A stretch of DNA of 64,000 bases from Bactrocera neohumeralis (lineage: Eukaryota > Arthropoda > Insecta > Diptera > Tephritidae). A program made the position numbers and the translations under genes. The notes under the pieces were generated by a model. That model was not told where the DNA came from. It worked only from the letters and a program-made list of their open reading frames with translations, and made no database searches. The DNA lies in the NCBI RefSeq assembly GCF_024586455.1, contig NC_065922.1, positions 29,446,089-29,510,088 on the forward strand, read 5' to 3'. Every line of letters begins with the position of its first letter. Positions within the stretch are counted from its first letter, which is position 1. This document shows, piece after piece, positions 44,699 to 56,704 of the stretch.

Positions 44699-45678
44699 GT
44701 AAGACTTTGTTCACATTTTTAAATTCTTAATTTTTTCTTCTGAATCTATGTCGCCCCCTCAAAGTAACATTCATGACCCCAATATACTTGTGCCTACGTA
44801 TTTTCCAAGCCTCGAAACAACTGTTTAAGTTAATTTCTGGAATAGCTTTCAATGCGCTAGGTTTACTAAATAGCGGTGAATTTACTAAATAGCCTGAAGT
44901 CACACGGACCTAAATCAGCCGAATACGGTGGTTGCAGCACGATATTGCTTAAAAGTTAATCTATAAACTCACGAAGAATCATTGTAATATGCGACGGTGC
45001 ATTATCGTGGTACAAAAACTAAGTGATTTCGCCCCATAATTCCAAGCTCCTTTTACGAATAGCTTCGGCACATAGCGCTCAAATAGTATTCCTTGTTGAC
45101 AATTTGACAGTTTGGCCAGTCGGAAGGAATTCGGAATGCACCACACCTCGAAAATCGAAGAAAAGTGTCAACATAGCGTTGATTTCTGACCTTCATTGAG
45201 TTCGTTTTTTTGATCCTTTGTTACTGAGTCGTAAGCATAGATTTAAGATTTATCACTGGTAATAATACTTTTCATGATATACTGGTATTCGGAAAGCATT
45301 ACCTTTTCTGAGGCCCAAATTATTTTTAAAAATGGCTGTCACTGATCCTTCCGTTATTGCAACGATGCCGGCTAGATCTCTGACTGTTAATTGTCGATTC
45401 TCATGCTCCGATTTTTTTATTTTATTGACGTGTTAGCCATCAGTTGATGTTAATGGCCATCCTGGACGTGGTTCTCTGTCAGCCCGTTCAAACAATTATC
45501 ATCCAAGGCTTTTTTGAACAAAATCTGTAAATGCACTTTATACACTTCAGAAAGAGAAGCGTATAATAAACACGAGAGATAATTTGGATGTGACATTTCT
45601 ACTAACAGCCATACCAATCTAGAAAAAGATATTTCGGCGAATGGATTTTTGCGCCAAATTTAAATTAAAAAGTCTTAC
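44699..45678 (-). mobile_element. Heavily decayed mariner with vestigial TIRs
   Basis: The left end gtaagactttgttcac and the right end (reverse complement gtaagactttttaattt) share about 11 bases; TA precedes the left end. Minus-strand fragments run in order: FERADREPRPGWPLTSTD-like near 45480, then HENRQLTVRDLAGIVAIT near 45400, MLTLFFDFRGVVHSEFLPTG followed by QTVKL near 45150-45100, LYHDNAPSHITMILREFI (second Asp) near 45000, and LQPPYSADLGPCDF (third Asp region) near 44920. It has many frameshifts, so no long open frame appears. Confidence 0.8.
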
Positions 45679-45969
45679 CATTATCTGCTCACAGTAGTAT
45701 GTGCTAGAAAATTCTTACTAAAAAATTTTTGGGAACCCAAAATTAGCGAGGAACATTGTCTAACATCTCAGTCAACAAATTACTGTAAACTTGTGTTATT
45801 TACTCTTCCTTTTCATTATAGACTTTCCAGCATTTTTTTCTAAATATTTTTTTACATTTTTTAAAAACTAAAATAAAGTATTTCGTTGAGTTAGAAAAGA
45901 AAAGTATTTTTGATATGGAATAAACTTTCATTGTTCTTATGGTCTTCATTTGTTGATTATATAGTATGT

Positions 45970-46720
45970 ATGACTGTGCCCAAAAAATAAGGTGACATTT
46001 GAATTTAAACTCCGCACGTCGAAGGATTTGGAGAATTATTTTTTTTTTACGTTGGTAGTACTGTCAGTAACATTTATGTCAAATTTCATGTCAAAATAGT
46101 CATTAGTGTTTGAGATACGTGTCGTTTTGTGAGCTGCTAAAAGTGAGTTTTTCTTTTTTTTCGATGTCGAAATTTGTTGAGTAAAAAATTTGCATTAAAT
46201 TTTGTTTACGGAATCAATTTTCTGCTGCGGATACGTTGAGGATGGTGCAGAAAGCCTTTGGTGATGAAGCTATGTCTAAAAAAAATGTTTACAAGTGGTA
46301 TAGTGAGTTCCAAGCCGGCCGTGAACGTGTCGAAGACGAAGAGCGTCCCGGGCGACCAGCAACCTCAACCGACGAAGGTCACGTTCAACAAATCAAAGAT
46401 TTGGTGTTGAAAAACCGTCGATTAACAATTAGAGACCTTGCTGATGAAGTTGGCATATCGAAAGGCTGAGCCAATACCATTTTGAAGGATGTTTTGGGCC
46501 TCAAGCGCGTCAAATCTCGACTGGTACCGAAAACATTGAATTTTTTGGAAAAAAGGCGTCGCGTTGAAGTGTGTGAAACGATGCTTTCCGACTACCAGGG
46601 TGTCATGAAACGCATTATAACTGGCGATGAGACTTGGATCTATGCTTACGACCCCGAAACAACCGATCAATCGGGCGAATATCGTGCCAAAAGAGAGCCG
46701 AGAACAAAAAAATTACAATT
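45970..46720 (+). pseudogene. Mariner transposase, N-terminal two thirds, one stop, 3'-truncated
   Basis: An untranslated 5' part (gactgtgcccaaaaaataag near 45971, likely the left TIR) precedes a frame beginning about 46190. It reads SAADTLRMVQKAFGDEAMSK, VYKWYSEFQAGRERVEDEER, PGRPATSTDEGHVQQIKDLV and LADEVGISKG, then TGA at 46467-46469 where Ser (TCA) is usual. In the same frame it continues LKDVLGLKRVKSRLVPKTLN, FLEKRRRVEV and IITGDETWIYAYDPETTDQS with the first Asp. Sequence identity to the family ends after REPRTKK (about 46712). The second and third Asp are lost. Apart from the stop, the frame is clean for some 170 codons, suggesting a younger insertion than its neighbours. Confidence 0.92.
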
Positions 46721-46789
46721 CCTTTTTAATAAAAAATTAAATAAAAGTTATGCAAAAAAGTATTAAAGTCTGACCACAATTCGTATTTC

Positions 46790-49700
46790 AAGTCGCTTAT
46801 TCCATGACTTCTCATCAAATGTGTGCGCAATCACATAATGAATGTGAGATTAAATAGCGCTGCTGCGCGAGACCAACCGCTGCGCGAGTATAACTGTGGA
46901 CACTCACACCAAATTTAGAAAACCGTAGTATGAATCGACTACCTATACATAGTACAAACTCAAATATGTTTCAACAGATTTCTACCTCTATACATACCTA
47001 GCTATGTTATAACAGCTGCTTGCGATACAAAAAGTTTTGATGTGTGCTCTAAATCGTATGGGAAAAGTTGCGCCACTGCTCGACTGGAGTTTAGCTACCG
47101 CAAAATTTTACTCAACTTTCACACGAATTGTGTGTGTTTTTGCTCGTATGCGTGCGCTAACTCAATCTAAGTGGAATTCAAGTGAGTTAAGCGTACATTG
47201 AATGGAGTTGCTGGTATTTGCCTCATAATAAGTTAATTAAATTTGGTTTAGTTTGCACAAACGCGCACACGCAACGCTAAGCGAGGTAATGAAGATATAT
47301 AACGAAGTAAAATTGATTATGATTTACATGACTTGTTTTGCATTTAAAGCAATAAATTATTATTTAATGATTTTTTGACTCCAAAGCAATTAAAAAATTT
47401 GCAAGTCTCAAAGCAGTGAAAACGCTTCAGCGAAGCGAATATTTCACACATACATATGCCCAGAAGCCTGCTGCACGGCAGTTAACTCAAGCGTGTGCCT
47501 TAAAACGCAATTATTCCCACACATACATACACACGCATATTTGGCATATTTGCATGCACCTATGTAAATGTGCGCCGCCATGGCGTATGAATAACTTTTA
47601 ATTAATGATGATTTATTATGTAAAATGCAAATACGCGCGTTTACTACAATTACCGTGTATATAGGTATAGGTGTTTGTGTGGAGACCATTGCGCAGCCAT
47701 GTAGAACACATAAAACAGTCTCACAAGTTTTGACTCCTCGACGAAATGCCGATATTTTGTAATAATGAAGCCTTGAGAATGCCTTCATAAATAAACAGAT
47801 TGCACATTTCGCTTGTTACCGTTGTCACGCCATGCATAGTGCTCTCACACACATACGCTGGTAGGTGTGGGTAATGAATGTGTCTGTCATGTAACACGTA
47901 TGATTAAGTGTTTTTCTATGTTGTGGCGGCGACAAGCGCAAAAACTTATGTAGACAATTACCATGTATATGGCATTAATTAATGGCACTTGTGTGCAAAT
48001 GTATGAGTGTTGATTATTTAAAAGCCAAATATTACCGAAATTCCATGAAAAAATGATTTATGCCTAAAATTTGTTGTTCTGTTTTCGTGTGTTCTGTTTT
48101 AAAAGATTCTTTGGAGGCAAAGCAAAAGCGTTGGAAACTAATAGCAAATATTTTGTTATATTATCTATTAAAAATTAATTTGGTAATCCATTTAATTTGA
48201 CTTGTGCCCTATATTTCTGTACTCAACCAGATATAAAATTGCTTAATTATTCTTTTCTGTTATAACTGTGTATAAGATAATAGATTTTTGAAAACCGACT
48301 AGTAATAAGGAATGTTAAAATATATTGTCATAAATCAACTGATCCTAAACCCGTACCCACCCGGAATGACAAAAAAAACACATTTTCACAAATTTTGATA
48401 GAAAACTTCATGATCGCATTCTTAAAAGGCTTACGTTGAGCCAAAATCGGCATGATTACGCTTTATGCAGCTTTACATACATATCTTATGAGCCTTGGCT
48501 GGGGTAATATTCAGTGCTTTCAACGAATTTTTGTATTTCGGTTTCGACTAATTTTTGGAAAGCCATTCACTAAATAATGGGATAGTTATTAATAAATCTA
48601 CGTCCTTCAACCAGAAATAATATGTTTCATAACTATAGGGTCCTCTGTTATGTTGTTAAGCAGTTTTTTTTTTGCAAAAGAATTAGGTCTTTTGGCAGAA
48701 ACTTAACGCCAATAACGAAAACATCAAAAAAATATTAACGAAAGCAGTAGCTACTACAGTAAATACAGTAACAATACAGTAACCAATACATTAACTAAAA
48801 TGTTTTAAGTCGATCCATAACAGCTGTTGAAATCCTCTACTGTCCCACTGATGCCAACACCACGATTTTTAAGCACTGTTCATTTAACATTTACGATGTT
48901 ATCGTATTTTACAGAGATGGTTGAAAGTCCCACACCAGCAAGTTTTCGACTTTTGAAAACACTCTTGTCACATTTTAAACGATTTCGTCGCTGTGATTCC
49001 AATTGAGACAGCAATTTTCAAGCAAACTCGTTGTTCACTTTTTTCTATGCTAAAAATCGCCAGACAAACTTTTCGGGTCGTAAACAATCAGATGGCAAAA
49101 AACACACTAATTAAGGTATGCAGATCAAAGTTCACACGATCATAAAAAAGGTAGGCTATAGGGTTGGGTTGTGAACCCAGCTAAAAGCAGTTTTTCACAT
49201 AATCGTCATTAGAGTGCCATGTACGCTTGCATTTTATTATGAGCCAGTTTGTGTGCAGAGAAGATACATTCAGATTGCTTGTGACAGCTACAGATGTTGT
49301 CTAAGTGCTACGAAAGTAACTGAATTTGTGCCGAAAAGTCTTATGTTTATTCGTTGAGTGTTTTGCTTTTATTTCTCGATCCAATGGTTCACAACTCCGC
49401 TACTTATTAAGAAGTCAAAGATCACAACCTCTTAAAATTGGGCGTAGAAATTTACGGAACGATCAAAACTTAAATCTGTCCAAAAAAAAAAACAAAGACA
49501 AATTTCTTTACGATTCGGTTGGCTTGCGTAGTTTAAGTGGACGAGTCTGGGTCAGAATACACATGGGCACAGCGATAGCGAGTATGAATTCAGTACGATT
49601 ATTGAAGGCTACGCTTAGGGTTTTGGAAGAACTAGTCATAAATTTACACTGTATTTTGTGTATGCAAACTTTATGAACCACTGCCTGTTCGAACAAAGCA

Positions 49701-50045
49701 CTAGACCTTGTAAAAAGAGATACTTAAGTCCTTCATATCATTGATCTATCTACCAAAATTTTGTTCTTAATAAGTTAGTTTCAGGATTACTATATGTATG
49801 AGTTTAAAAAAAATATGCCTCTATATCTTGCGAAGTCACACGAGTTGTATATTCCTTATTCGGAAAGTTCCACATGCACTTGGACGTTCCATTAGATGCA
49901 TGGATGCTATTACTTCCCACCCAGAAACCCGAAATCAACGTCTTCATCTCAACTAAGTATATCAATCAATGTTGCCATAGAGCTTATACAGTTCTTGATT
50001 CCTTCTACTTTTGTACTCATCGCTCACTCGAACGGCTCCAAAGAC
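46790..50045. other. No confirmed gene; unique island then AT-rich and repeat-like DNA
   Basis: 46790-48100 is GC-richer unique-looking sequence with tacatacacacgc words. 48100-48800 is AT-rich. 48800-49320 has the look of an old DNA transposon or repeat ('tcattagagtgccatgtacg'), but no motif could be confirmed. The open frame at 49326-49676 (+, 116 codons) shows no domain. Confidence 0.35.
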
Positions 50046-50129
50046 CATGAGCTTAATCACCTCGGTTTGTCATCGTCCATGATTTTAAGACGTATGAGGG
50101 ATGGGAATGATATCATGCGTTGTTTTGTT

Positions 50130-51060
50130 GTATCTAGTCCAGAATGTAAGGATCAGAAAAGTTGTCATCAAGGTCATCCAATGGTAGCACCAGGAAACGT
50201 GGTCGGACCATATGGAGATACATAGGTGTCAAATGTTTAGGGTTAGCTGGGCATGTCAAGAGGTGGTTAGAGCCATGTGGTAACACGTTGCATGCTGGAC
50301 ATATATATGGTATGTGGGGGTCGATTCTGTATATGTAGGAGTTTAACCATCCATCCATCCAGAACAAAGTAGCGCAAGGGCCACTCTCGATTCTCGCGGC
50401 AACACGAGCTCGTCGTCTACAATAGGTGGTAGTTTAGCTCCAAGTACGCCATTCACTGGGAGGAACTCGGTGAAAGTGTTTACACCTTCACTGTGAAGGG
50501 CGGTCAGTGCATGTCTGAAGTTAGTTGCGTGCTAAGTCTGTCGTATTGTTTTATTAGTTAAAGAAAGAACTCTTGATGTTCCTAGGAAGCGGTACCGCTT
50601 CAAGCAGCCGACTGCAGGGAAGGTTTCTACGTAAACAGAGAAACTGCTTGGAAAGGAGTTGATTATGGTCCTGAAGTGGGAGTATACGGGCCTCGCTGTG
50701 TAGATGTTTGATCGGAGACATCAAGAGGCATCCTGTTATACATAGTCCGGAGTGCAGTGTTCTGGCATGTCTGAAGCTTCTTCGATTGCGTTTCAATGCA
50801 TTCATGTAACTATATTGGTGTGGCGTAGTTAAGGAATATCCGACCGATTGCCTTGTATGTTGTCAAGAACGTTTTTTTCGTCTTTCTCCATGTGCTGCCG
50901 ACTAGCGACTTGAGGATTTTGTTGCGACTCTGTACTTTGGCAATAATAGCGGTCTTAGTAGGAGTGAAGGAGCCAGGCTGTCTAAAAGTGGGAAGGACAA
51001 TAGGAATTAACGCCATTGACTGCAACATTAAGGTCAAGTTGTGTAATTTTTGTTCGTTGA
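50130..51060 (-). pseudogene. Jockey-type non-LTR RT, C-terminal third
   Basis: Minus-strand frames: PTKTAIIAKVQSRNKILKSL and STWRKTKKTFLTTYKAIGRI followed by NYATPI at 51037-50810; GCLLMSPIKHLHSEARILPL, QDHNQLLSKQFL and PRNIKSSF at about 50750-50554; finally LNSYIYRIDPHIPYICPACN, HLLTCPANPKHL and FLVLPLDDLDD at 50367-50134. The last is the CPxC...H...CP zinc-knuckle tail typical of Jockey-clade pol proteins. The catalytic RT palm is not included. Stops and frameshifts separate the pieces. The plus-strand frame at 49896-50225 and others here are shadows. Confidence 0.88.
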
Positions 51061-51160
51061 GAGGGGGATCTGCGGCTTATGACAGGGCGTCATCTTGTCT
51101 AAATCCTTGTTTGATATCGAACGGGTCGAGTTTTTTTATGTTAACCTTCTACAAATTTAT
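51060..51160 (-). pseudogene. RTE-like RT motif B fragment joined to the Jockey remnant
   Basis: The minus strand encodes LDPFDIKQGFRQDDALS, the palm motif usually reading KQGFRQGDSLSC. It matches the fragment at 58.7 kb (FDTKRGFRQCDSLSC), with similar DNA (tcatcttgtctaaatccttg/gcattgtctgaaacctcgtt). It abuts the Jockey RT piece directly and so is a different retroelement. Confidence 0.6.
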
Positions 51161-51164
51161 TAAT

Positions 51165-52262
51165 TAGAATATATTCTTAGTATTAATTAATTTTCATGTC
51201 CTTTGAGAAACTATAACTGTCTAATTCTATGGAAGCATGCAAAGTGTACTTATTGTTATTATTAGTCGAAATTCTCTAAACAATCTTAATTATATTTAAA
51301 AAAATCTTCAAATTTCGACATTTATTTTTCCGTCTGTCTTTAAGAAGATTACCAAATGAAAGCTCATTTAAAATACTTATAGTGAGGCAACTGGCAAATA
51401 ACCGGAAAGATTTAATACAATTTTAATACCTTTTAGTTACGCCAAGCGGCCTCGCGCCATCAAACCCCTTCCTCTTTATAAGTTACTTAATTATTTTGAA
51501 GAAAATCGATTTTCGTCCCAAAAACTTTTCGCCAACAATCGAACAATTATCAACGTGCCACTTGAGCGCCTGCCGAAATTCGCCGAAAATTACAACTTCA
51601 ATTCAATTATGCACTAATTGTTCGATGTCCTTGAAGTGGTGCTTCATTGCCTATTCGGCCCTCACAGTATTCTTGTGCTCTTCGTGTTCATGCCTCTCAC
51701 TATGGCAGACACACGTCGAACAAACAGCAGACGCTTGAAGCCAATTCACTTTTACTCGGAACGATTGTAGCAATTTATAAGGAATTAATTTAAATTGAAT
51801 TTCCGTTATCGTGAATTTGACTTGACAGTTTGGTCGACTGCAAGAAAAGAGAAAAACATTGAATAGGAGATTGTAGTGAGCTTCGATGCGTCAGCGTCAT
51901 AGAAAATTCTAGGAAACACAGAAAAGTGATGTCAAGAGTGCGTGTAGAACGTGTATTTGTGAGAGAGTTTCATAGAATTTGATGGAAATGCCAATCAGCG
52001 CCGACTAAAGGCGTTGAAGATGAGTTTTCATTGAAGATTAGTTAAGTATTTGAGAACAGAAAATATTTTTTATTGATTTTTCTCCACGAAATGGAGATTA
52101 TGAAAACACTTTTCGGAGAGACTTTTTTCTAGTAGGGCTTTATAAAGTTTAAGATCCAAATTGAATCCTATTCAAGGTGTATTTAATTTCCCATAGAGTT
52201 TGTAGCACCCATGTTTGTCAATTGGTCTGCCCCTCGCTTTGTCTGTCCGTCTGAATGGCACT
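51165..52262. other. No confirmed gene; unique sequence with a small ORF
   Basis: An ATG at 51625 opens a 37-codon frame to 51738: MSLKWCFIAYSALTVFLCSS, CSCLSLWQ..., a Lys near the start followed by a hydrophobic, small-residue stretch like a signal peptide. No homologue is recognised, and the mature part would be only about 14 residues. The remainder is AT-rich with nothing recognised. Confidence 0.25.
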
Positions 52263-52267
52263 ATATA

Positions 52268-53203
52268 CAGGGTTTGTCCGGAAAGTAATAGGACTGACTC
52301 TCTTCCGCCGCGACTGTACTTCGGAGCGTGAGTGTACCGACTGGATTCGGTAGAGGGTGTCCTTAGCTAACGGACGAGCGGCTGGTCAGTTGTCTCCGAG
52401 TACCTGGAGAGTCAGGACAAACATTTTTGCGCGACATGTTTCTGTGAGTGGTGCAAGCCGAAAATGCAGCGTTCGTTAGAGCAGAGGTGGGCGATTAAAT
52501 TCTGTATGAAACTCGGTAAATCTGCAACAGAGGCGTTTGATATGGTCAACCAGACTTACCCAGATGTTGCTTTAGCAAGAACGGAGTGTTTCGGTGGCAC
52601 CAGGCCTTTTTGGAGTTCCGGAAAGAGGTCGCTGTTGAAGACTGGAAAAATGAGCAAGTCCAAAGTGAAAACGATGCTCATTGTCTTTTTTGACATCAAA
52701 GGCATCGTCCACCATTAGTTTGTTCCTCCTGGACAAACCGATCAAGTTTTACATGGAAGTACTCAAGAGACTCAAACGAAGGGTCAATCGGGTCCGATAA
52801 AACATCGCAGCCAATTGGAAGTTACACGACGACAATGCCCCGGCTCATACCGTCTTTCTTGTGAACAGCTACTTAATCAAGGCCGGCATTCCAACGCTTG
52901 CGTAGCCGCCCTACAGACCAGTTGTGGTCCCCGGAATTTTGTTTGTATCCTTGTCTGAAAAGACCGATGAAAGGCAAGCATTTTGAGAGGACAGAGAGGA
53001 TCCGAGCATCATACACCTCGGCTCTCATGGCTATTCCAGAGAATGTCTTCCGCAACGCCTTCAATGCTTAGAAATCGCGTTGGCAGCGCTGCATCGACGC
53101 AGAAGACACCTATTTTGAAAGTGTTTAAAGAATTGTAACGATTGATTCAATAATTTGTTTTTTTTAAATCGACTCAATCCTATTACTTTCCGGACAAACC
53201 CTG
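52268..53203 (+). mobile_element. TIR-bounded mariner, internally deleted (936 bp)
   Basis: The ends cagggtttgtccggaaagta and tactttccggacaaaccctg are inverted repeats (about 26 bp), flanked by TA at 52266-52267 and 53204-53205. Plus strand: ATG at 52464, MQRSLEQRWAIKFCMKLGKS, ATEAFDMVNQTYPDVALAR, then after a frameshift WHQAFLEFRKEV, joined at about 52640 to MSKSKVKTMLIVFFDIKGIV followed by HH. The linker and first-Asp segment are deleted. LHDDNAPAHTVFLVNSYLIK (second Asp) lies near 52830 and the C-terminus SRWQRCIDAEDTYFESV near 53085-53125. The third-Asp block is damaged (PPYRPVVVP). Confidence 0.92.
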
Positions 53204-53209
53204 TATATC

Positions 53210-54790
53210 TAAAGTTTTTCCTTCCGTTCCCCCTGGTGTCTATCATAGTGAGCATTATCCACAGCAACAATAAAAATGTAATTTTCTCAACGCTGAAATT
53301 CTAAGCCACACTCCGATGAGCTCAAAAGTGCTTGAAAAGGTATCAGACGTCAAGGCAAGTTGGCACAATTGGCAGTCGGACTATTAAATAAATACTCGCA
53401 TGCTGTAAGAATGATCACCCTGACGTCATTGAGCCAATAAAACTTGGCCATATCAAGTACTATGGACTTGCAGCCGTTCACATTACATATTTACAAATAA
53501 CTCGAATTCAATTCATTGGATTGCATCACAATCGGAACGGCATCAGATTTCATTGTGTCGCTCGACTCGTTGCTTTCTGCTGCAGTTGCTATTGTTGCAT
53601 TTGCCAGCGGCGCCGGTTGAGCTGCGTGACAGCAATTGGCACAATGACCGAATCACCGGCGAGAGAAGTGAAATTGATTGGGTAATCACTTACCTACAAG
53701 CAAATAAACTCAGTTGACAGTTAGCATGAACTATTTTCGTATATGTATGTGTGTGTGTATGTAGTTGCGTGCATTTGTGTGCGAGCTCGTAGGTAATGCC
53801 AATTCATTTTAGCTACTAATTTACATTAATTAGCACAAATGTATGTATATATGTATGTGTAGTTGAGATAGTTTTTCATCCCTGCGCATTACCAACACAC
53901 ATACAGCCATTCACAACTATGTTTACACACTCCCAGACACACACACCATTCGAAGCCATTGTCAAATGGCGCTTACTGCCTCCGAGCTGTGTTTTTCCAG
54001 TTGGCTGGCAGCCAATTGAACTGATTGTCGCTCGAATTGCCAGTCAAGTTTTGATTGCTCGTAGTTCAGTCACTCCTTCGTCCATTATTTGTGCTAATAA
54101 AATTATTATTGATGACTGCGATTGCAGTTGCGTGCCAACGCGCCAATGTACTCAATAAAAAAAGACATAATTGTCCTTTTGTGTGGCTCAATGCGGCTAT
54201 TGTTGCGAATTTTAGTGTGGGCAACTGTGAAAGAGATCGTTGTGCATTCAATGGAGGCATTTGAAAAAGTTTAATTTTTTTAAATTGAGTTGAAATTTTA
54301 TTAAAAAAAATGTGTATTTGTTAAAATTAATTTAAATCAAAAAACACAATATTTGTATTGATCCATAAAAGGCACTAGGCCACACTGATGTAGCATTTCA
54401 ACTCAAACGCTTCTGAATTTAAACTTGTGCAAAAAAGGTGAAACACATACTACCGCTAAAATATTCTAAAACCTGATAACGTGTAGAAGTTGTTTTTTTT
54501 TGCTGATTTGTGCTACACCTAGCAGTGTTACCCTTCCGAATTACTTTACAAAAAAAGGTTTAAATACTTAAGGTTTCCTTGAAATCTTCATGACCAGAAT
54601 CTATCAGTTCGCTTACCTTCTTTTTTCTGAACCAAAACTGATCCAAGGTATCACAATTAACTTACAACCCTTCAATAAAGGTCTTCAGACGTCTAAGTGA
54701 TATTGGTTTAAGCTTAATTAAATGCTGATTCATTTCGAGTTTCCCTACTTGTTTACATAAAAAAACACAGAAACTTCAAAATTTAATGAG
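53210..54790. other. Unique non-coding island
   Basis: GC-richer with CA/TG words (gtatgtgtgtgtgtatgtag near 53745) and cacacac near 53935. The open frames at 53919-54158 and 54055-54264 (+) match nothing. 54265-54790 is AT-rich. Confidence 0.4.
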
Positions 54791-54794
54791 ACAT

Positions 54795-55740
54795 TTTTAT
54801 TATCATTCGAAAGGACATTCTTTGGCATTAATTTTTTGTAGATTATCTTTTTCATATATTGGCCGCGGCTAGGTCTCAGATGGTTCATCCATTGTGTCCC
54901 ACTTTCGATGACTCATTCGAGCATTTCGACTGGAAACTGGCGAACCACACATTGTCCGCATAGATTTTTTAACTTTACATATCCCCACAGGTAAAAGTCT
55001 AGCGTTGTGATATCACATGATCTTAGTAGCCAATCGACCGACCCAAATTATGAAATTCTCTGCTCACCGAAGTGTTCTCACAATAAATCCATTGATTGAT
55101 TTGACGTGTGCGAAGTGGCGTCGTCTTGTTGAAACCAAATGTCGCTGAGACCACGAGCTTCAATTTCAGGCATCAAATGGTCGGTTATCATAGCGCAGTA
55201 ATGGTCGTCATTCACCGTTACGTCCTCACCGGCATAGTTTATGAAGAAATATGGAACGATGATGCCACCGGCCCACAAGCCACATTAAACCATTGTTTTT
55301 TGTGGATGAAGTGGCCGCTCTTGATTCTCTCCAAGTTGCTCTTCCTCCCAATTGTGTAAATTCGCGTTTACATACCCACTGAGCCAGAAATGGGCGTTAT
55401 CGCTGGATAAATATTGGCTCGAAAACGTCGGATCTTCGTGGAATTTGCTTCACTTCTTGCAAATGTTATATTTTGTACGCTTTAAATTCAAGATTTGGAC
55501 CTAAGATGCGCCAAGTCGTTCCATACGTCAGTCCGAGTTGCTGCGAAGGACGCCGAATCGACTCTCCACGGTCTTCTTGTTCATTCTCAGCTATGGCTGC
55601 TTTCTTAGCTGCGTGCTGGACGTATTCTATTCAGTCGAATATTATCAATAATGAATGCAGAGTCTCAAGATAGGTGATAGTCTAGGAAATAAAGTTGAAC
55701 GGTTTGTAAAAGTTGTTCAAGCGTAATTCTTCCATGATGA
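54795..55740 (-). pseudogene. Near full-length rosa-like (DD41D) transposase, decayed, copy 4
   Basis: Minus strand from 55740, across frames: MEELRLNNFYKPFNFIS, SIRRPSQQLGLTYGTTWRIL (HTH), SDNAHFWLSGYVNANLHNWE (first Asp, Glu lost), RPLHPQKTMV, WAGGIIVPYFFINYAGEDVT, NDDHYCAMITDHLMPEIEAR, DIWFQQDDATSHTSNQSMDL (second Asp), a stop, then SCDITTLDFYLWGYVKLK (third Asp) and a C-terminus KKIIYKKLMPKNVL. I count 41 residues between the second and third Asp, the DD41D spacing of the rosa group, assuming no indels. It aligns with the 4.3-5.2 kb copy at DNA level down to the tail. The plus-strand frames here are shadows. Confidence 0.87.
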
Positions 55741-56095
55741 AATTCCAAACAATACTAAAAAATAACAAGATGACTTATCCAGGGAATCAAAATTAACTTA
55801 CTTACTTAAAGGTCTTCGGATATCTAACTAATATGAGTTTAAACTTAATTATTTAAGAAGAAACGTCAGAAGTGAAAGCCGAAGAATCCAAAATAAATTG
55901 GACTTACGATTGGCACAGGGTCTGAAAGATAGTCTTTCGGTGCTATAAGTATTTTCTAAACATCTTGAATCGCAAAGTTAACTAATTTCCGGATAGCAGT
56001 TTAAATTTTACCATCTCAGCCACTGAAATGAACATATGAACTTACAGAAAGAAGAGTGGTGTAATAGGCAGTACATTTTTTTGGATCATTTTGAA
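55741..56095. other. No supported gene
   Basis: AT-rich spacer; nothing recognised. Confidence 0.35.
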
Positions 56096-56099
56096 ATGT

Positions 56100-56700
56100 G
56101 TTTTGTGAGGCATTTGAAGGTTCACACAGGTAATGACACCTGGTAACAGCTGTGCTTCGAGAGATATGGAGACTTTTCTTTATGGTCCACATAAGCTCTG
56201 TGGGATTTTTTATATTTAAGAGCTCTCAATTATTATTTGTGAGTCATATCCAGCTCATGTTGTCGCCTTGAAATGGCTTGGCGAGTGATTCCAAATGCTG
56301 AAGCATGCTTTTCTTGGGTTTGACACGGCTTCTCATCGAGCAGCATCCCTGGCCTTTGAAGATTTTTAGCCTTCTTTCACGCGTCTGGTCGCCGTATTTG
56401 AAGCGATGAAACAAATCCCGGCACGTTGTTACATTTGGGGTAACACCTCTGTATCGTTTTCGGAGTTCCCGATGTGCTTCATACTAGCTTTTCCGCAAAT
56501 GACGTTTATTTGGCAAAAACTCAAAAATATTCGCGCAACCAATATTACTTGAAACACAAACAAAGTCCCTAATGTGGAAACGCATTTTCTTTTCCAGATG
56601 TCTAGTTTAAGTTTATACCGTTTAGGATATAACAAAACCGATCATCACTAACTGCTGGAGCCATCTATTGACAAACAGTGGATACTTAGTTGCGCACCTA
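56100..56700 (-). pseudogene. Mariner N-terminal (HTH) remnant of another family
   Basis: Minus strand: EAHRELRKRYRGVTPNVTTC and RDLFHRFKYGD near 56480-56395, then LLDEKPCQTQEKHASAFGIT and RQAISRRQHELDMTHK near 56345-56235. These are the paired HTH units of a mariner transposase. A likely TIR (gtgcgcaactaagtatccac on the minus strand, 56698-56679) lies just outside. The catalytic domain is absent. The open frame at 56429-56635 (minus) is in a different, non-coding frame. Confidence 0.75.
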
Positions 56701-56704
56701 ATAT

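Noticed and set aside
47444..47788. 114-codon minus-strand frame
   Set aside because: Tyr/Cys/Ile-rich, derived from catacatacacac words; no family.
49326..49676. 116-codon plus-strand frame
   Set aside because: No domain, includes a poly-Lys stretch from an A run, and lies in repeat-like DNA.
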